From NCBI GenBank assembly GCA_949289565.1, contig CASEOO010000043.1, positions 62,001 through 126,000 on the forward strand: DNA of 64,000 bases. The letters are read 5' to 3'. Origin of the DNA: an uncultured Bacteroidales bacterium (GTDB taxonomy: Bacteria > Bacteroidota > Bacteroidia > Bacteroidales > UBA932). The notes under the pieces were generated by a model, which was not told the DNA's origin, searched no databases, and worked only from the letters and a program-made list of their open reading frames with translations. Below are positions 25,399-34,290 of this stretch, in pieces. Both the position numbers and the translations under genes were made by a program. How positions within the stretch are numbered: position 1 is the first letter of the stretch; each line of letters starts with the position of its first letter.

Positions 25399-25930
25399 AT
25401 TTTTCGTACCACGATTTATACTCCAGATATCCTGCTGCGTTGTCATGTGTTCTGGCTGTCACTGCCGCCGAACCGTCTTTCACTTTTCTCGCAGGCACGC
25501 CGACATAGACACCTGGCTCGAGGACACTGCCGGAAAGGACCACTGCCCCTGCCGCTATTATGGTGCCGTCCGGAATGCGGGCATTGTCCAGCACCACTGC
25601 TCCCATGCCTATCAAGACATCGTTACCTATGACTGCTCCATGCACAACAGCATTGTGTCCGACGGACACGTCATTTCCTATCCTGACCTCAGACTGATGA
25701 TTAGTGGCATGAAGGACTGCCCCGTCCTGGATATTTACCCGGTCTCCAAGAGTGATGCTTCCGACATCTCCTCTCAGAACAGCTCCATACCATATGCTGC
25801 AGTCTTCGCCAGTCTTCACATCTCCGACTATAACGGCATTGTCAGCTATAAAGGCATTTTTACCTATGACCGGCATCATGCCGTTCAATTCCCTAAGTAT
25901 CATACTCTGAATTCCATTGCCTTCAGCCAC
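25397..25930 (-). CDS. Gamma carbonic anhydrase-like hexapeptide-repeat protein
   Basis: A 177-residue left-handed beta-helix protein with hexapeptide repeats from about 30 to 145. The pattern DCSIWYGAVLRGDVGSITLGDRVNIQDGAVLHAT...VGHNAVVHG with three His positions matches the gamma-carbonic anhydrase/YrdA group of metal-binding proteins. Whether it hydrates CO2 is not certain, as many YrdA-like proteins are inactive. The start is GTG at 25930, placed 3 bases after the upstream stop with AGGAG nearby; an ATG at 25903 is the alternative. It is the last gene of the long leftward Bat operon. Confidence 0.88.
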   Translation of the reverse strand: MAEGNGIQSMILRELNGMMPVIGKNAFIADNAVIVGDVKTGEDCSIWYGAVLRGDVGSITLGDRVNIQDGAVLHATNHQSEVRIGNDVSVGHNAVVHGAVIGNDVLIGMGAVVLDNARIPDGTIIAAGAVVLSGSVLEPGVYVGVPARKVKDGSAAVTARTHDNAAGYLEYKSWYEK

Positions 25931-25933
25931 AGA

Positions 25934-26872
25934 CTACTTCTCCTGCCATCCCATGGCAATATTAGACGCTATCATGCCTACAAGCCTGTTCCGGGCCTCG
26001 ATAGACGCCCAAGCAGTATGAGGCGTCAGAGAGAGGCGCTCCTGATGTTTCACCTTTGACAACGGATTTGCAACATTCAGAGGTTCCACAGAGTAGACAT
26101 CAATGCCGGCTCCGGCTATGATACCGTCATCGATCGCCTTGGCCAAAGCCGCCTCATCGATGATTCCGCCACGTCCCATGTTAACGATGAGCGCATGGGG
26201 CTTCATCAGCGCCAGTTCCCGTGCTCCTACAAGCCCTGCTGTCCTGTCATTCAGAGGGGCATGGACTGAAACCACATCGGATACAGCCATCAGTTCCTCC
26301 AGAGACAGGCTCGGATAGTCATGGCAATGCGAAGTGCCGGAAGTGGAATAATACACCGGCTTCATACCGAAAGCCACTGCCACCTGAGCGACACGGCGTC
26401 CAATGGTTCCCATGCCTATGATTCCAATGGTCTTGCCTGAAAGCTCATAAAAAGGAAGGGATACATCAGTAAAAAGCCCGCTCCATGAATATTTTCCGGA
26501 CTTGACTTTCTCGTCATAATACGGCAGACGGCCCGCCAGATTCAATATATGCATAAATGTGCACTGCACTACTGATTCTGTAGAGTAGCCGGCCACATTT
26601 CTGACAGGGATGCCTTTCGAAGCGGCATATTCAATGTCAATATTGTTCACACCCGTAGCCGCTTCGCATATGAGCTTCAGGTTCTTTGCCGCATCTATCA
26701 GCCCGGCTGTCACCTTCACCTTGTTTATGATAAGGACATCACAGTCCGCCACCCTTTCAAGGGCTTCGGCAGGCGTAGATGTCTGCCAGCAGACAAGCTC
26801 TCCGAGTCTGGCTATCGGTTCGAGGGATATGTCACTGCCGAGAGTGGCGGCATCAAGAAATGTTATTTTCAT
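25934..26872 (-). CDS. D-2-hydroxyacid dehydrogenase (NAD-dependent)
   Basis: A 312-residue dehydrogenase of the D-isomer-specific 2-hydroxyacid family, which includes hydroxypyruvate, phosphoglycerate and lactate reductases. The NAD-binding GMGTIGRR is near 155-162, and the catalytic Arg (HAPLNDRTAGL, near 225), Glu (GIDVYSVEPL, near 256) and His (LTPHTAWAS, near 283) are present. There is no C-terminal ACT domain, so it is unlike the long SerA form. Its substrate is unknown. It sits 23 bases after batDE and 3 bases before the gamma-carbonic-anhydrase-like gene. Confidence 0.88.
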   Translation of the reverse strand: MKITFLDAATLGSDISLEPIARLGELVCWQTSTPAEALERVADCDVLIINKVKVTAGLIDAAKNLKLICEAATGVNNIDIEYAASKGIPVRNVAGYSTESVVQCTFMHILNLAGRLPYYDEKVKSGKYSWSGLFTDVSLPFYELSGKTIGIIGMGTIGRRVAQVAVAFGMKPVYYSTSGTSHCHDYPSLSLEELMAVSDVVSVHAPLNDRTAGLVGARELALMKPHALIVNMGRGGIIDEAALAKAIDDGIIAGAGIDVYSVEPLNVANPLSKVKHQERLSLTPHTAWASIEARNRLVGMIASNIAMGWQEK

Positions 26873-26895
26873 GGCAATTCAGTCAAAATTCACAA

Positions 26896-29487
26896 TTATA
26901 TGATTTCCATGTCATCGCTCTTCATCCAGCCCTGGCGGCCATCCGCCAGCTCTATGTTCCGCCAGTCGCCTACTTCATCAAGAATCAGCACCTTTGTGCC
27001 TTCGTGCAATATAAACAAATCCATCGAGGCCTCTGAAGAAGGCGAACTTTTGACAGACACTACTGGCGTCATGATTATAGCTCCATCCTTGCGCGAATAA
27101 TCTGCTTTCTGCCAGAAAGCAAATGAAAGCGACATCACCATCAGCAGAAACGAGACTATCGCAGTGAAGAATCCTGTTCTCCTGAGAGCAAGAGACGACG
27201 AGAGGAAAAGCAAAAGGACAGAAACTGCCGTCAAAGCCAGAAAAACCAAGGAAATTACCGACCACGTATCCGAATCCAGCACATAGCACAAATCCCTCGT
27301 CCATGTTTTCAGAATAAATTCCGGCACAGGCTCTATCCTGTCTTGAATGAAATCAGATATGACAGTCTTGTTATATCTGGCATCTTCATAAGAAGGATCC
27401 AGTTTCAGAGCTCTTTCATAATACAGCATAGCCTTGGCGACATCTCCGGACTTGAACCAGGCGCTGCCCATGTTGCAGTACAGAGCCGGAGACTCCAGCC
27501 CGAGATTCTCTATGGATGTCCATGTCTTGGCGGCATCCGTCCAGTTCCCTTCTGAATAAGCGGCTGAAGCTGCATTGAAAAGGGAGTCTACATACTCATC
27601 CGCCGCAAAGCCGTACATAGGAATACAGAGAAGCAAAAGTGCAGTCACGGCTTTTGCGGCCGATTGGTTTTTACTGTTCTTCATATATGAATCTATAGAA
27701 GATATAACATCCATGGCATCCTGGTAATGCGCAGACATGGCGCCGCTCCCCTGATCAGGAGAATATCTGGCAAATTCACAGGCATCGAGGATATCCATAA
27801 ATCTGCTGATGACATCAGACGGGACGGCTCTGCCGCCCAATGCCTTCGAGACCTTGTCTTTCGAGAAGTCTGCCACGGAGATGTTCAGTTTGTCTGACAC
27901 ATAACCAGCCAAAGCCCTGTGAAGCTCGTCATAAAATGCAGAATACTGGTTCTGCGAAAGAAATTCTGATGCTCTGCGAAGCCGTTTTTGAGCCATTTTG
28001 GTAGCCCCGCGGTTCTTCGACCCCACGACATCTGCCTTGCGCACCGCCATAATCCTGAACATAAACCAGCTTGCCGCGCCAAGCACAGCTATCAGCGCCA
28101 CAAACGCCCAGAACAGTCCTGAACCTGTGAAGAAATCGCCTTTAGGAGACAGCTTGCGGTCTTTTGTGTTAATAAACCGGATATCCTGATTCAGATTCTG
28201 GACACCTCTCTGTGTGACACCTGGCATGATGACAGCGCCTGCAGCCTCTGTTTCATTGCCTTTAGTTACGCTGAACGGGATCAGAGGCGTTTCCATAGTC
28301 ACATACCTGCCTGCATCAATATCATAGTAACTGTATTTGACAGGCGCTATCGCAAAATCTCCGGCGCTTCTGGGAATAAACGGAAATTCATAAGTCTTGC
28401 TGCCGGACATTCCGGAGGCCTTGTCCACTGACTCTGACACCTTTGTGTCATATACCTCAAAATCAGGAGGGAAGACTACGTCAGGTTCTTCCAACAGTGA
28501 AACATTGCCTGTTCCTTTTATTTTCACTATAAGAGAAGCGGCGTCATGGGTTTTGAGAGAATCCTTGCTCAGTTCCGCCGAAATGCTGAACTTTCCCACT
28601 CCCCCCTTGAACGATGCCGGAGCCCCGGATGGAAGAGGAGACACGGTTATCTTATATGACGGGGTGCTGATACGCTTTCTGACCGTTCTGTATTCATCGA
28701 AGAATTCATCGAATATGCTGACACTGCCGCTGGATACAGTCCTGACATTCACCAGACACACCAGCTCGGCTGGATCTATAGTCAGGGTGCCTGCCTGCTG
28801 CGGTATCAGAATGTATTTCCTCAGAACAGCGGCGTTGTATATTTTGTTGTTTCTGCTCTCACGATGAAACTCTATGTTCGCAGGAGCTTCTATTTCCTGA
28901 TTCCAGAAGCCGTTGAATGAAGGAAAGCGGGCATCTTCAAACCCGGCAATATTCACTCTCTGGTACAATTTCAGAGTCGCGACTATCGGTTCGCCTGCCA
29001 CAACATTCCGTTTGCTGAAAGTCAATGACAGGAACAGATTGTCATCGGATATATCTGTAGATGTCTGTCCGGGCCGGGCTGAAGGCTGATGCTGGCTCTG
29101 CGCCGATGCCCCTTCGGCCACCACTGTGACATTGACAGGACCGGCAGAATAAGTCTTTCCCTTCACTGTGACAGTACCGGCAGGAATTGCAAAAGTACCT
29201 GTCTTTTTCGGAGTCAGAATATAGGTGTAAGTGAACTGTGAAGACTTGGTCCGCTTCCCGTTTATAATCTGGATGCTGGTCGAACGTCCCTGCTGCGGGC
29301 CCCATACCAGCTGGAAATCATCGCCCTGAGACCATTCAAAACCAGACGGCGAATTCTCCCCCTCGTAGACAAACGTCACATTGAACTGCTCGTCCAGAGA
29401 AACTACGTCAGGCACCTCCACCCTCAGCTGGGCAGAAACGGCGAGCACCTGCAACAAAAACAATAATGTCAGCAATAATTTCTTCAT
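26896..29487 (-). CDS. BatD-BatE fusion protein
   Basis: One 863-residue frame joins two proteins that are normally separate in the Bat cluster. Residues 1-19 are a signal peptide; 20-450 are the BatD oxygen-tolerance region of beta-sandwich segments; a membrane helix lies at about 459-476, then a cytoplasmic BatD tail to about 600. At residue 602 (ATG at 27684) a classic signal peptide begins (MKNSKNQSAAKAVTALLLL), followed by BatE: TPR repeats at about 635-720, two membrane helices near 746-766 and 774-795, and a C-terminal bacterial SH3 domain (ILDEVGDWRNIELADGRQGW). No stop separates them. The internal ATG could also give a free BatE by re-initiation. Confidence 0.88.
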   Translation of the reverse strand: MKKLLLTLLFLLQVLAVSAQLRVEVPDVVSLDEQFNVTFVYEGENSPSGFEWSQGDDFQLVWGPQQGRSTSIQIINGKRTKSSQFTYTYILTPKKTGTFAIPAGTVTVKGKTYSAGPVNVTVVAEGASAQSQHQPSARPGQTSTDISDDNLFLSLTFSKRNVVAGEPIVATLKLYQRVNIAGFEDARFPSFNGFWNQEIEAPANIEFHRESRNNKIYNAAVLRKYILIPQQAGTLTIDPAELVCLVNVRTVSSGSVSIFDEFFDEYRTVRKRISTPSYKITVSPLPSGAPASFKGGVGKFSISAELSKDSLKTHDAASLIVKIKGTGNVSLLEEPDVVFPPDFEVYDTKVSESVDKASGMSGSKTYEFPFIPRSAGDFAIAPVKYSYYDIDAGRYVTMETPLIPFSVTKGNETEAAGAVIMPGVTQRGVQNLNQDIRFINTKDRKLSPKGDFFTGSGLFWAFVALIAVLGAASWFMFRIMAVRKADVVGSKNRGATKMAQKRLRRASEFLSQNQYSAFYDELHRALAGYVSDKLNISVADFSKDKVSKALGGRAVPSDVISRFMDILDACEFARYSPDQGSGAMSAHYQDAMDVISSIDSYMKNSKNQSAAKAVTALLLLCIPMYGFAADEYVDSLFNAASAAYSEGNWTDAAKTWTSIENLGLESPALYCNMGSAWFKSGDVAKAMLYYERALKLDPSYEDARYNKTVISDFIQDRIEPVPEFILKTWTRDLCYVLDSDTWSVISLVFLALTAVSVLLLFLSSSLALRRTGFFTAIVSFLLMVMSLSFAFWQKADYSRKDGAIIMTPVVSVKSSPSSEASMDLFILHEGTKVLILDEVGDWRNIELADGRQGWMKSDDMEII

Positions 29488-29510
29488 ATTCCATCCTTAT
29501 TCTATACCGG

Positions 29511-30278
29511 CTACCAGTTTTTCTCTTTTTGCTTCGACTGGAGCACGGCGGCTTTCTCCTTGTTTACCTTGTCCTGGGTTTCCTTCTCTTTAGCCATGAT
29601 TGCGTTCAGCATCTGCTGGGCCGCCTGTTTGCTTATCTGAGGCTGGTCCTGCTGATTCTGGCCATCCTGGTTCTGGTCATCATTCCGATCCTGCTGATCC
29701 TGGCCGTCTTGGTTCTGGTCATCACTCTGATCCTGCTGATCCTGGCCGTTCTGGTTCTGGTCATCATTCTGGTCCTGTTGATCCTGGCCATCCTGGTTCT
29801 GGTCATCACTCTGATCCTGCTGATCCTGGCTCTGCTGATTCTCGAGCATCTTTTTTGCGTAGATATAATTCTCCTTGGCATTCAAGTCTCCCGGATTTTT
29901 CAGCAAAGACTCTCTGTACGCATCCACAGCGGATTGCCAGTCCTCCAACATGACTGACACATTGCCGGAATTGTACCAGTAATCAGAGGCATATTCTGAA
30001 ATCTGCGCCGGCTTGGACACTGAATCCAGCACCGGCTTGGCCTCCTGAAAATTCCCCATCCGGTAAAGTGCATTAGCTAAATTGTACGACGCCGCGAAAG
30101 AAGAGGAATCCCTCAGCAACGCTTTCTGATAATCTACGGCCGCCTCCTTGAAATTTCCATCCCGGAACTCTCTGTTTCCCCTGCGCACATCCCTCCTGTC
30201 AGATTCCTGGGCTTGCAAAGAAGCCGTCCCGGCCAATACAAAAGCCAGCGCCATCAATATATATCCTGTATGTTTCAT
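29511..30278 (-). CDS. batC: BatC tetratricopeptide protein with Gln/Asp/Asn repeats
   Basis: A 255-residue periplasmic TPR protein. A signal peptide ends SLQAQ (about residue 24); TPR motifs cover about 30-140 (REFRDGNFKEAAVDYQKALLRD, SFAASYNLANALYRMGNFQEAKPVLD, YWYNSGNVSVMLEDWQSAVDAYRESL). Then come four nearly perfect 14-residue repeats rich in Gln, Asp and Asn (151-206) and a charged helical tail. The start at 30278 is chosen because it puts Lys at the signal peptide n-region; an ATG at 30308 is possible. It lies between batB and batDE as in other Bacteroidales, and is expected to assemble with BatA and BatB. Confidence 0.88.
   Translation of the reverse strand: MKHTGYILMALAFVLAGTASLQAQESDRRDVRRGNREFRDGNFKEAAVDYQKALLRDSSSFAASYNLANALYRMGNFQEAKPVLDSVSKPAQISEYASDYWYNSGNVSVMLEDWQSAVDAYRESLLKNPGDLNAKENYIYAKKMLENQQSQDQQDQSDDQNQDGQDQQDQNDDQNQNGQDQQDQSDDQNQDGQDQQDRNDDQNQDGQNQQDQPQISKQAAQQMLNAIMAKEKETQDKVNKEKAAVLQSKQKEKNW
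29643..29828 (-). repeat. 42-bp in-frame tandem repeat within batC
   Basis: Four full 42-bp units and a short fifth encode the 14-residue motif QDQQDQ(S/N)DDQNQ(D/N)G. Units differ by a few substitutions. There are no spacers, so this is a coding minisatellite and not a CRISPR. Confidence 0.9.
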
Positions 30279-30317
30279 CATTTCTGCAATAATTTCAGCC
30301 ACGGACATACAAGCATG

Positions 30318-31319
30318 CTATTTGAGCAGATGCCTGCGTGCCTTTCTTTCTCCTATGAGCATTTCAACAGCCAGAAGCGCCAGGGCAATGGCGAAAAAAT
30401 ACATGAACTGTTCATCGAACTCTTCGAAAATCACAGAGTTGAACATCTCCTCATCCATCCTCTTGATATCATCCACTATCGGGTTCAAGCCGAATTCGCT
30501 CATCCCGGCCCTGACATAAGCTCCCTTTCCTGCAGATGCTATCTCCTTCAGTATCTTCTCATCCAGCTTGGATACAACGATATTGCCGTCTTTATCCTTC
30601 AAAAGCTCGCCATGATAAGGTATCGGCTTGCCTTCAGGAGAGCCCACACCTATAGCGAAAACCTTGATGCCCATTTCTGAAGCCTGCTTGGCCACAGAGA
30701 CCGGGTCATCCTCATGATTCTCTCCGTCAGTGATGACAATGACTGCCCGGCTGCGCTCGCTTTGGCTGCTGAAGCTTCTGATGCATGTAGTCAAAGCCTC
30801 GCCCAAGGCAGTTCCCTGTATAGGCACGGATTCGGTATTTATACTGTTAAGGAACATCTTCGCAGAAGCATAGTCGGTAGTGACCGGAAGCTGCACAAAC
30901 GATGTTCCGGCGAAAACCACCAGCCCGATCCTGTCATCGCGGAGTTTATCCACCAGACTGGATATAGCCAGTTTGGCTCTCTCCAGACGGTTCGGAGAAT
31001 AATCCTCCGCCATCATGGAATTAGAAACATCAAGGGCTATCATAATCTCCACGCCCTTGATATTCCGTTCTTTCAATTTCGCACCGATCTGCGGTCGTGA
31101 CAAACCTATGATGAAGAAGAAAAATGCCAGGGAAAAAAGTGTCACCCTCACCCACCCCTTGGAAGCGGAGACTGAAGGCATAAGTTCCTTCACCAGAGCG
31201 ATATCGCCCAGCTTGGCCAGACGTCTTTTTCTGAAATGCCTCATCAGCGCATAGGCCACGAAAAAAAACGGCACCAGCAGAAGCAGTATCAGATATTGTG
31301 CTTGAGCAAAATTAACCAT
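30318..31319 (-). CDS. batB: BatB, von Willebrand factor A domain membrane protein
   Basis: A 333-residue inner-membrane protein. Two N-terminal membrane helices lie at about 8-26 and 58-74; the VWA domain (about 90-280) carries a complete MIDAS metal site DxSxS at Asp97, Ser99 and Ser101 with the later Thr in IPIQGTALGEAL and Asp in VITDGENHEDD. A C-terminal helix (MYFFAIALALLAVEMLI, about 308-324) follows. Bat proteins are linked to aerotolerance and envelope stress in Bacteroides; the molecular job is not settled. It follows batA by 12 bases and precedes batC by 39. Confidence 0.92.
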   Translation of the reverse strand: MVNFAQAQYLILLLLVPFFFVAYALMRHFRKRRLAKLGDIALVKELMPSVSASKGWVRVTLFSLAFFFFIIGLSRPQIGAKLKERNIKGVEIMIALDVSNSMMAEDYSPNRLERAKLAISSLVDKLRDDRIGLVVFAGTSFVQLPVTTDYASAKMFLNSINTESVPIQGTALGEALTTCIRSFSSQSERSRAVIVITDGENHEDDPVSVAKQASEMGIKVFAIGVGSPEGKPIPYHGELLKDKDGNIVVSKLDEKILKEIASAGKGAYVRAGMSEFGLNPIVDDIKRMDEEMFNSVIFEEFDEQFMYFFAIALALLAVEMLIGERKARRHLLK

Positions 31320-31331
31320 AACCAGTAAATC

Positions 31332-32318
31332 TTAAGGTAACCTCCTCAGGACAAAGACCCTGAGTATGAATTCCAGAAGCAGTGCGGCCAATGCCGCAAT
31401 GGCATAAGCCCCGAAAAGTTCTCTGTACACAGGGAAGCTGTCCACCGTTGTCCTGACTTTCTCCATCTTGTTGATTTCACTGTAGATTTCCATAAGCTTG
31501 GTGTTGTCTGTAGCCCTGAAATACTGGCCTCCTGTAGTCTCTGCTATTTCTTTAAGCAGATCTTCATCTATCTCCACCTGAACTTTCTGTATATCCACAC
31601 CCCATGGAGTCATCACGGGATACGGGGCCATGCCTCTCGCCCCCACTCCTATAGTATAAACCCTCACTCCATACGTTTTCGCAATCTGAGCCGCCATCTG
31701 CGGAGTAATCTCTCCGGCATTGTTCACACCGTCCGTAAGCAGTATGACCACCCTGCTCTTGGCATCGGAGTCTTTCATTCTGGCGACTGCTGTCGCCAGG
31801 CCATTTCCTATAGCCGTTCCGTCTTCTATCAGGTCTGTCTGGACTTCCTTCATCAGATTGATCAAGGTGGAACGGTCCGTAGTCATAGGGCACTGGGTGA
31901 AACTCTCGCCGGCAAACACCACGATACCTATCCTGTCATAAGGGCGCTGCGCGATGAACTCTATGGCAATATCCTTTGCGGCGCTCAGCCTGTCCGGAGT
32001 GAAATCCCGTGCAAGCATGCTCGTGGAGACATCCATTGTCAGCATTATGTCGATGCCCTCCGAATCAACACGTTCCATCTCTCCTGCAGACCTCGGCCTG
32101 GCAATTGCGACAATTATCATCACCAGAGCAAATATCCTGAGCAGAAACGGCAAATGCCTAAGTATACTGTATACAGACTTTCCTGATTTCTGCCAAGGGA
32201 CGATAGTGGACACTCTCAAATGGGGAGCTCTCTGCCGCCATTCGAGATAAACATAGTGAAATATCAGCAAGAGCGGCAGAATCTCGAGCCACAGCAGTCT
32301 TGGATATTCGAAAAACAT
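31332..32318 (-). CDS. batA: BatA, von Willebrand factor A domain membrane protein
   Basis: A 328-residue VWA protein with the same layout as BatB: N-terminal helices at about 8-25 and 56-74, VWA domain with MIDAS Asp96-Ser98-Ser100, Thr in LIEDGTAIGNGLA and Asp in LLTDGVNNAGE, and a C-terminal helix (AYAIAALAALLLEFIL, about 304-320). It is 3 bases after the preceding gene's stop and 12 bases before batB, so the group is surely one transcript. It is thought to form complexes with BatB and to act downstream of the MoxR ATPase. Confidence 0.92.
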   Translation of the reverse strand: MFFEYPRLLWLEILPLLLIFHYVYLEWRQRAPHLRVSTIVPWQKSGKSVYSILRHLPFLLRIFALVMIIVAIARPRSAGEMERVDSEGIDIMLTMDVSTSMLARDFTPDRLSAAKDIAIEFIAQRPYDRIGIVVFAGESFTQCPMTTDRSTLINLMKEVQTDLIEDGTAIGNGLATAVARMKDSDAKSRVVILLTDGVNNAGEITPQMAAQIAKTYGVRVYTIGVGARGMAPYPVMTPWGVDIQKVQVEIDEDLLKEIAETTGGQYFRATDNTKLMEIYSEINKMEKVRTTVDSFPVYRELFGAYAIAALAALLLEFILRVFVLRRLP

Positions 32319-32321
32319 AAC

Positions 32322-33398
32322 TTAACCCTCCTGTTCACCGGCATGCGGCTTCTTTTCACCATCGACTTGCCTCCCGGATGAAACACCGCCGGCATCACCG
32401 GACTCAGCATCCAGATCTGCCTGATAAGTCATGGTCACGAATTTTACGGCAGACGGCACTGCAGAAGCATTCTCCTGCTGCGATGCCACATACTTTGCAA
32501 ATTTCACATAATCAGCCTTCTCAAAAAGGTCTTTCACCTCTTCATAGAGATCCGGCCTGATATCCTGGCCTTTCAGTCCGTCAAAAATTTCTTTCGTAGT
32601 CATCTCCATGGCTGAAACGCCATATCTGGAGACAATGTATTCCCTCAGGGCATCGGTAATGCCGGAATAAAAAGCCTTCTGCTTGTCCGGAGTCCAATAA
32701 GAATCTCCCCTGTATTTGTCCAGTTTCCTCAAGGCCCTGATATGCGCAGGCTCCCTGGCCTCTTCCGCCTCTGACTTTTTCCTGAAATATTTTCTGGTCA
32801 GGTATACAGCCAGCAATATTATGCCGGCCAGCAGCAGAGCTCCTGCCAAATAAGGGAAAACTTCCCGGAATTCGACCGGATACTGGATCTGGCCTTTGAT
32901 ATCATGTATCTGGAAGCTGGAGGTATCCACTGGCATTGTCCTGACATCCAGAACTTTCGGAGCGAAGCACAGAGTATCTGGCACTCCTTCAGGAGAAATG
33001 CGGACAACATACACAGGAGGCAGCTCATATTTTCCTTCATCGAACGAAGTGATAGTCACGCTGCCTCTCAAATCCAGAAGAGAAGGCGCCTTCTTGCGTC
33101 CTTTTTTCACACTTACAGTATCCAGCGACCATTGAGAGACTATCTCCACCCCAGGGCAGAAGCCTTTCGAATAGTCAGGCAGCATGAAATCAGTACCCTC
33201 CTCCACGCCCTTGAGCTCAAATCCATATTTCAGCTGGTCCGCCACCAGCACGGAATCCCGTGGCTGAAGCTGTTCCAGAAACGCATCCCCTGCCGGCGCT
33301 GCATGCGTAGAATCCTGGGCATGCATAGTCAGCGGCAGCATGGAAACAGCCGCCAAGGCTATCATGAATATAGACGATCTGATATTGAAAATAAACAT
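32322..33398 (-). CDS. Bat-cluster membrane protein (BatA-adjacent, unknown)
   Basis: A 358-residue protein with a signal peptide (1-27, ending TMHAQ), a beta-rich periplasmic domain (about 50-175), one membrane helix at 181-201 and a cytoplasmic C-terminal half (205-358). The cytoplasmic part has the same helical plan as the BatD tail (ALRKLDKYRGDSYWTPDKQKAFYSGITDALREYIVSRYGVSAMEMTTKEI), so it looks like a reduced BatD or DUF4381-type protein. Its place between DUF58 and batA is conserved in Bacteroidales as far as I know. No enzymatic motif is seen. Confidence 0.82.
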   Translation of the reverse strand: MFIFNIRSSIFMIALAAVSMLPLTMHAQDSTHAAPAGDAFLEQLQPRDSVLVADQLKYGFELKGVEEGTDFMLPDYSKGFCPGVEIVSQWSLDTVSVKKGRKKAPSLLDLRGSVTITSFDEGKYELPPVYVVRISPEGVPDTLCFAPKVLDVRTMPVDTSSFQIHDIKGQIQYPVEFREVFPYLAGALLLAGIILLAVYLTRKYFRKKSEAEEAREPAHIRALRKLDKYRGDSYWTPDKQKAFYSGITDALREYIVSRYGVSAMEMTTKEIFDGLKGQDIRPDLYEEVKDLFEKADYVKFAKYVASQQENASAVPSAVKFVTMTYQADLDAESGDAGGVSSGRQVDGEKKPHAGEQEG

Positions 33399-33399
33399 A

Positions 33400-34290
33400 T
33401 TATCTTGTTTGGAAAAAGGCCATCAAGCCCTTGACATAATCGCTGTCGGTGGAGATGCTGACATTGTCCACCTTGTATTTAAGAAACAGTCGCGAAGCCG
33501 CGGCGGTCAAGTCTGCAAACCATTTTGCATAGGCTGCGCGCATCTTCTTGGAAGAAGTGTTGATCCATGCCGTATCCATCGTCTCGGAGTCTTTTACATG
33601 AATCAGCCCTGCATCTGGGAGCACTCTTTCCCGGGGGTCATGCACTTCTATAACAGAAAGGTCATGCCTGTTGACTGCTATCTTCAATGCATCCTCGTAA
33701 TTCGGAGCGCCATTCCGGTCCGCATCAAGAAGGTCCGACAGGAGAAAAGCCGTGCATCTTTTCTTGATGGCATTGGTCAGGAAACGGAGAGCCTCGCTTA
33801 TGTCAGTGCCGTTGTGTTCCGGCTCGAACTCCAGAATTTCACGGATAATATGGAGCAAATGGCTTCTGCCTTTCTTAGGCGGAATGAATTTCTCCACTCT
33901 GTCGCTGAAGAAAAGAGCCCCGACCTTGTCGTTGTTTATAATAGCAGAAAATGAGAGCACTGCCGCAATTTCCGCTATCATGTCCCTCTTGTTTTGTCCC
34001 GATGTTCCGAAAAGCCCTGACCTGCTGATATCTATCAGCAGGACCACCGTCATTTCTCTCTCCTCTTCAAACACCTTTATATAAGGGGTGCGCATCCGGG
34101 CGGTAACATTCCAGTCCATATTCCTGACATCGTCGCCGAACTGGTATTCCCTGACTTCGCTGAAAGTCATGCCCCGCCCTTTGAATGCCGAATGATATTC
34201 ACCTGCAAAGATCTGATGCGAGAGAGCTCTGGTCCTGATCTCTATCTTCCTGACCTTCTTGAGAAGGTCATTTGCATCTTTCTTTTCCAT
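33400..34290 (-). CDS. DUF58 domain protein (VWA-like)
   Basis: A 296-residue soluble protein of the DUF58 family, regularly paired with MoxR ATPases. The signature AGEYHSAFKGRGMTFSEVREYQFGDDVRNMDWNVTARM is at about 29-67, and a VWA-like core follows with LLIDISRSGLFG near 84-95 and a later LLSDLLDADRN near 174-184. It overlaps the moxR stop by one base (TAATG arrangement), so translation is coupled. Confidence 0.92.
   Translation of the reverse strand: MEKKDANDLLKKVRKIEIRTRALSHQIFAGEYHSAFKGRGMTFSEVREYQFGDDVRNMDWNVTARMRTPYIKVFEEEREMTVVLLIDISRSGLFGTSGQNKRDMIAEIAAVLSFSAIINNDKVGALFFSDRVEKFIPPKKGRSHLLHIIREILEFEPEHNGTDISEALRFLTNAIKKRCTAFLLSDLLDADRNGAPNYEDALKIAVNRHDLSVIEVHDPRERVLPDAGLIHVKDSETMDTAWINTSSKKMRAAYAKWFADLTAAASRLFLKYKVDNVSISTDSDYVKGLMAFFQTR

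Noticed and set aside
29643..29828. Regular repeats that could be taken for a CRISPR array
   Set aside because: Units are directly tandem with no variable spacers and are in frame within batC.
29466..29957. Very hydrophobic Leu/Ile/Val-repeat frame on the plus strand
   Set aside because: It is the antisense reading of the Gln/Asp/Asn repeats of BatC; CAG/GAC codons read backward as Leu, Val and Ile. Not a membrane protein.
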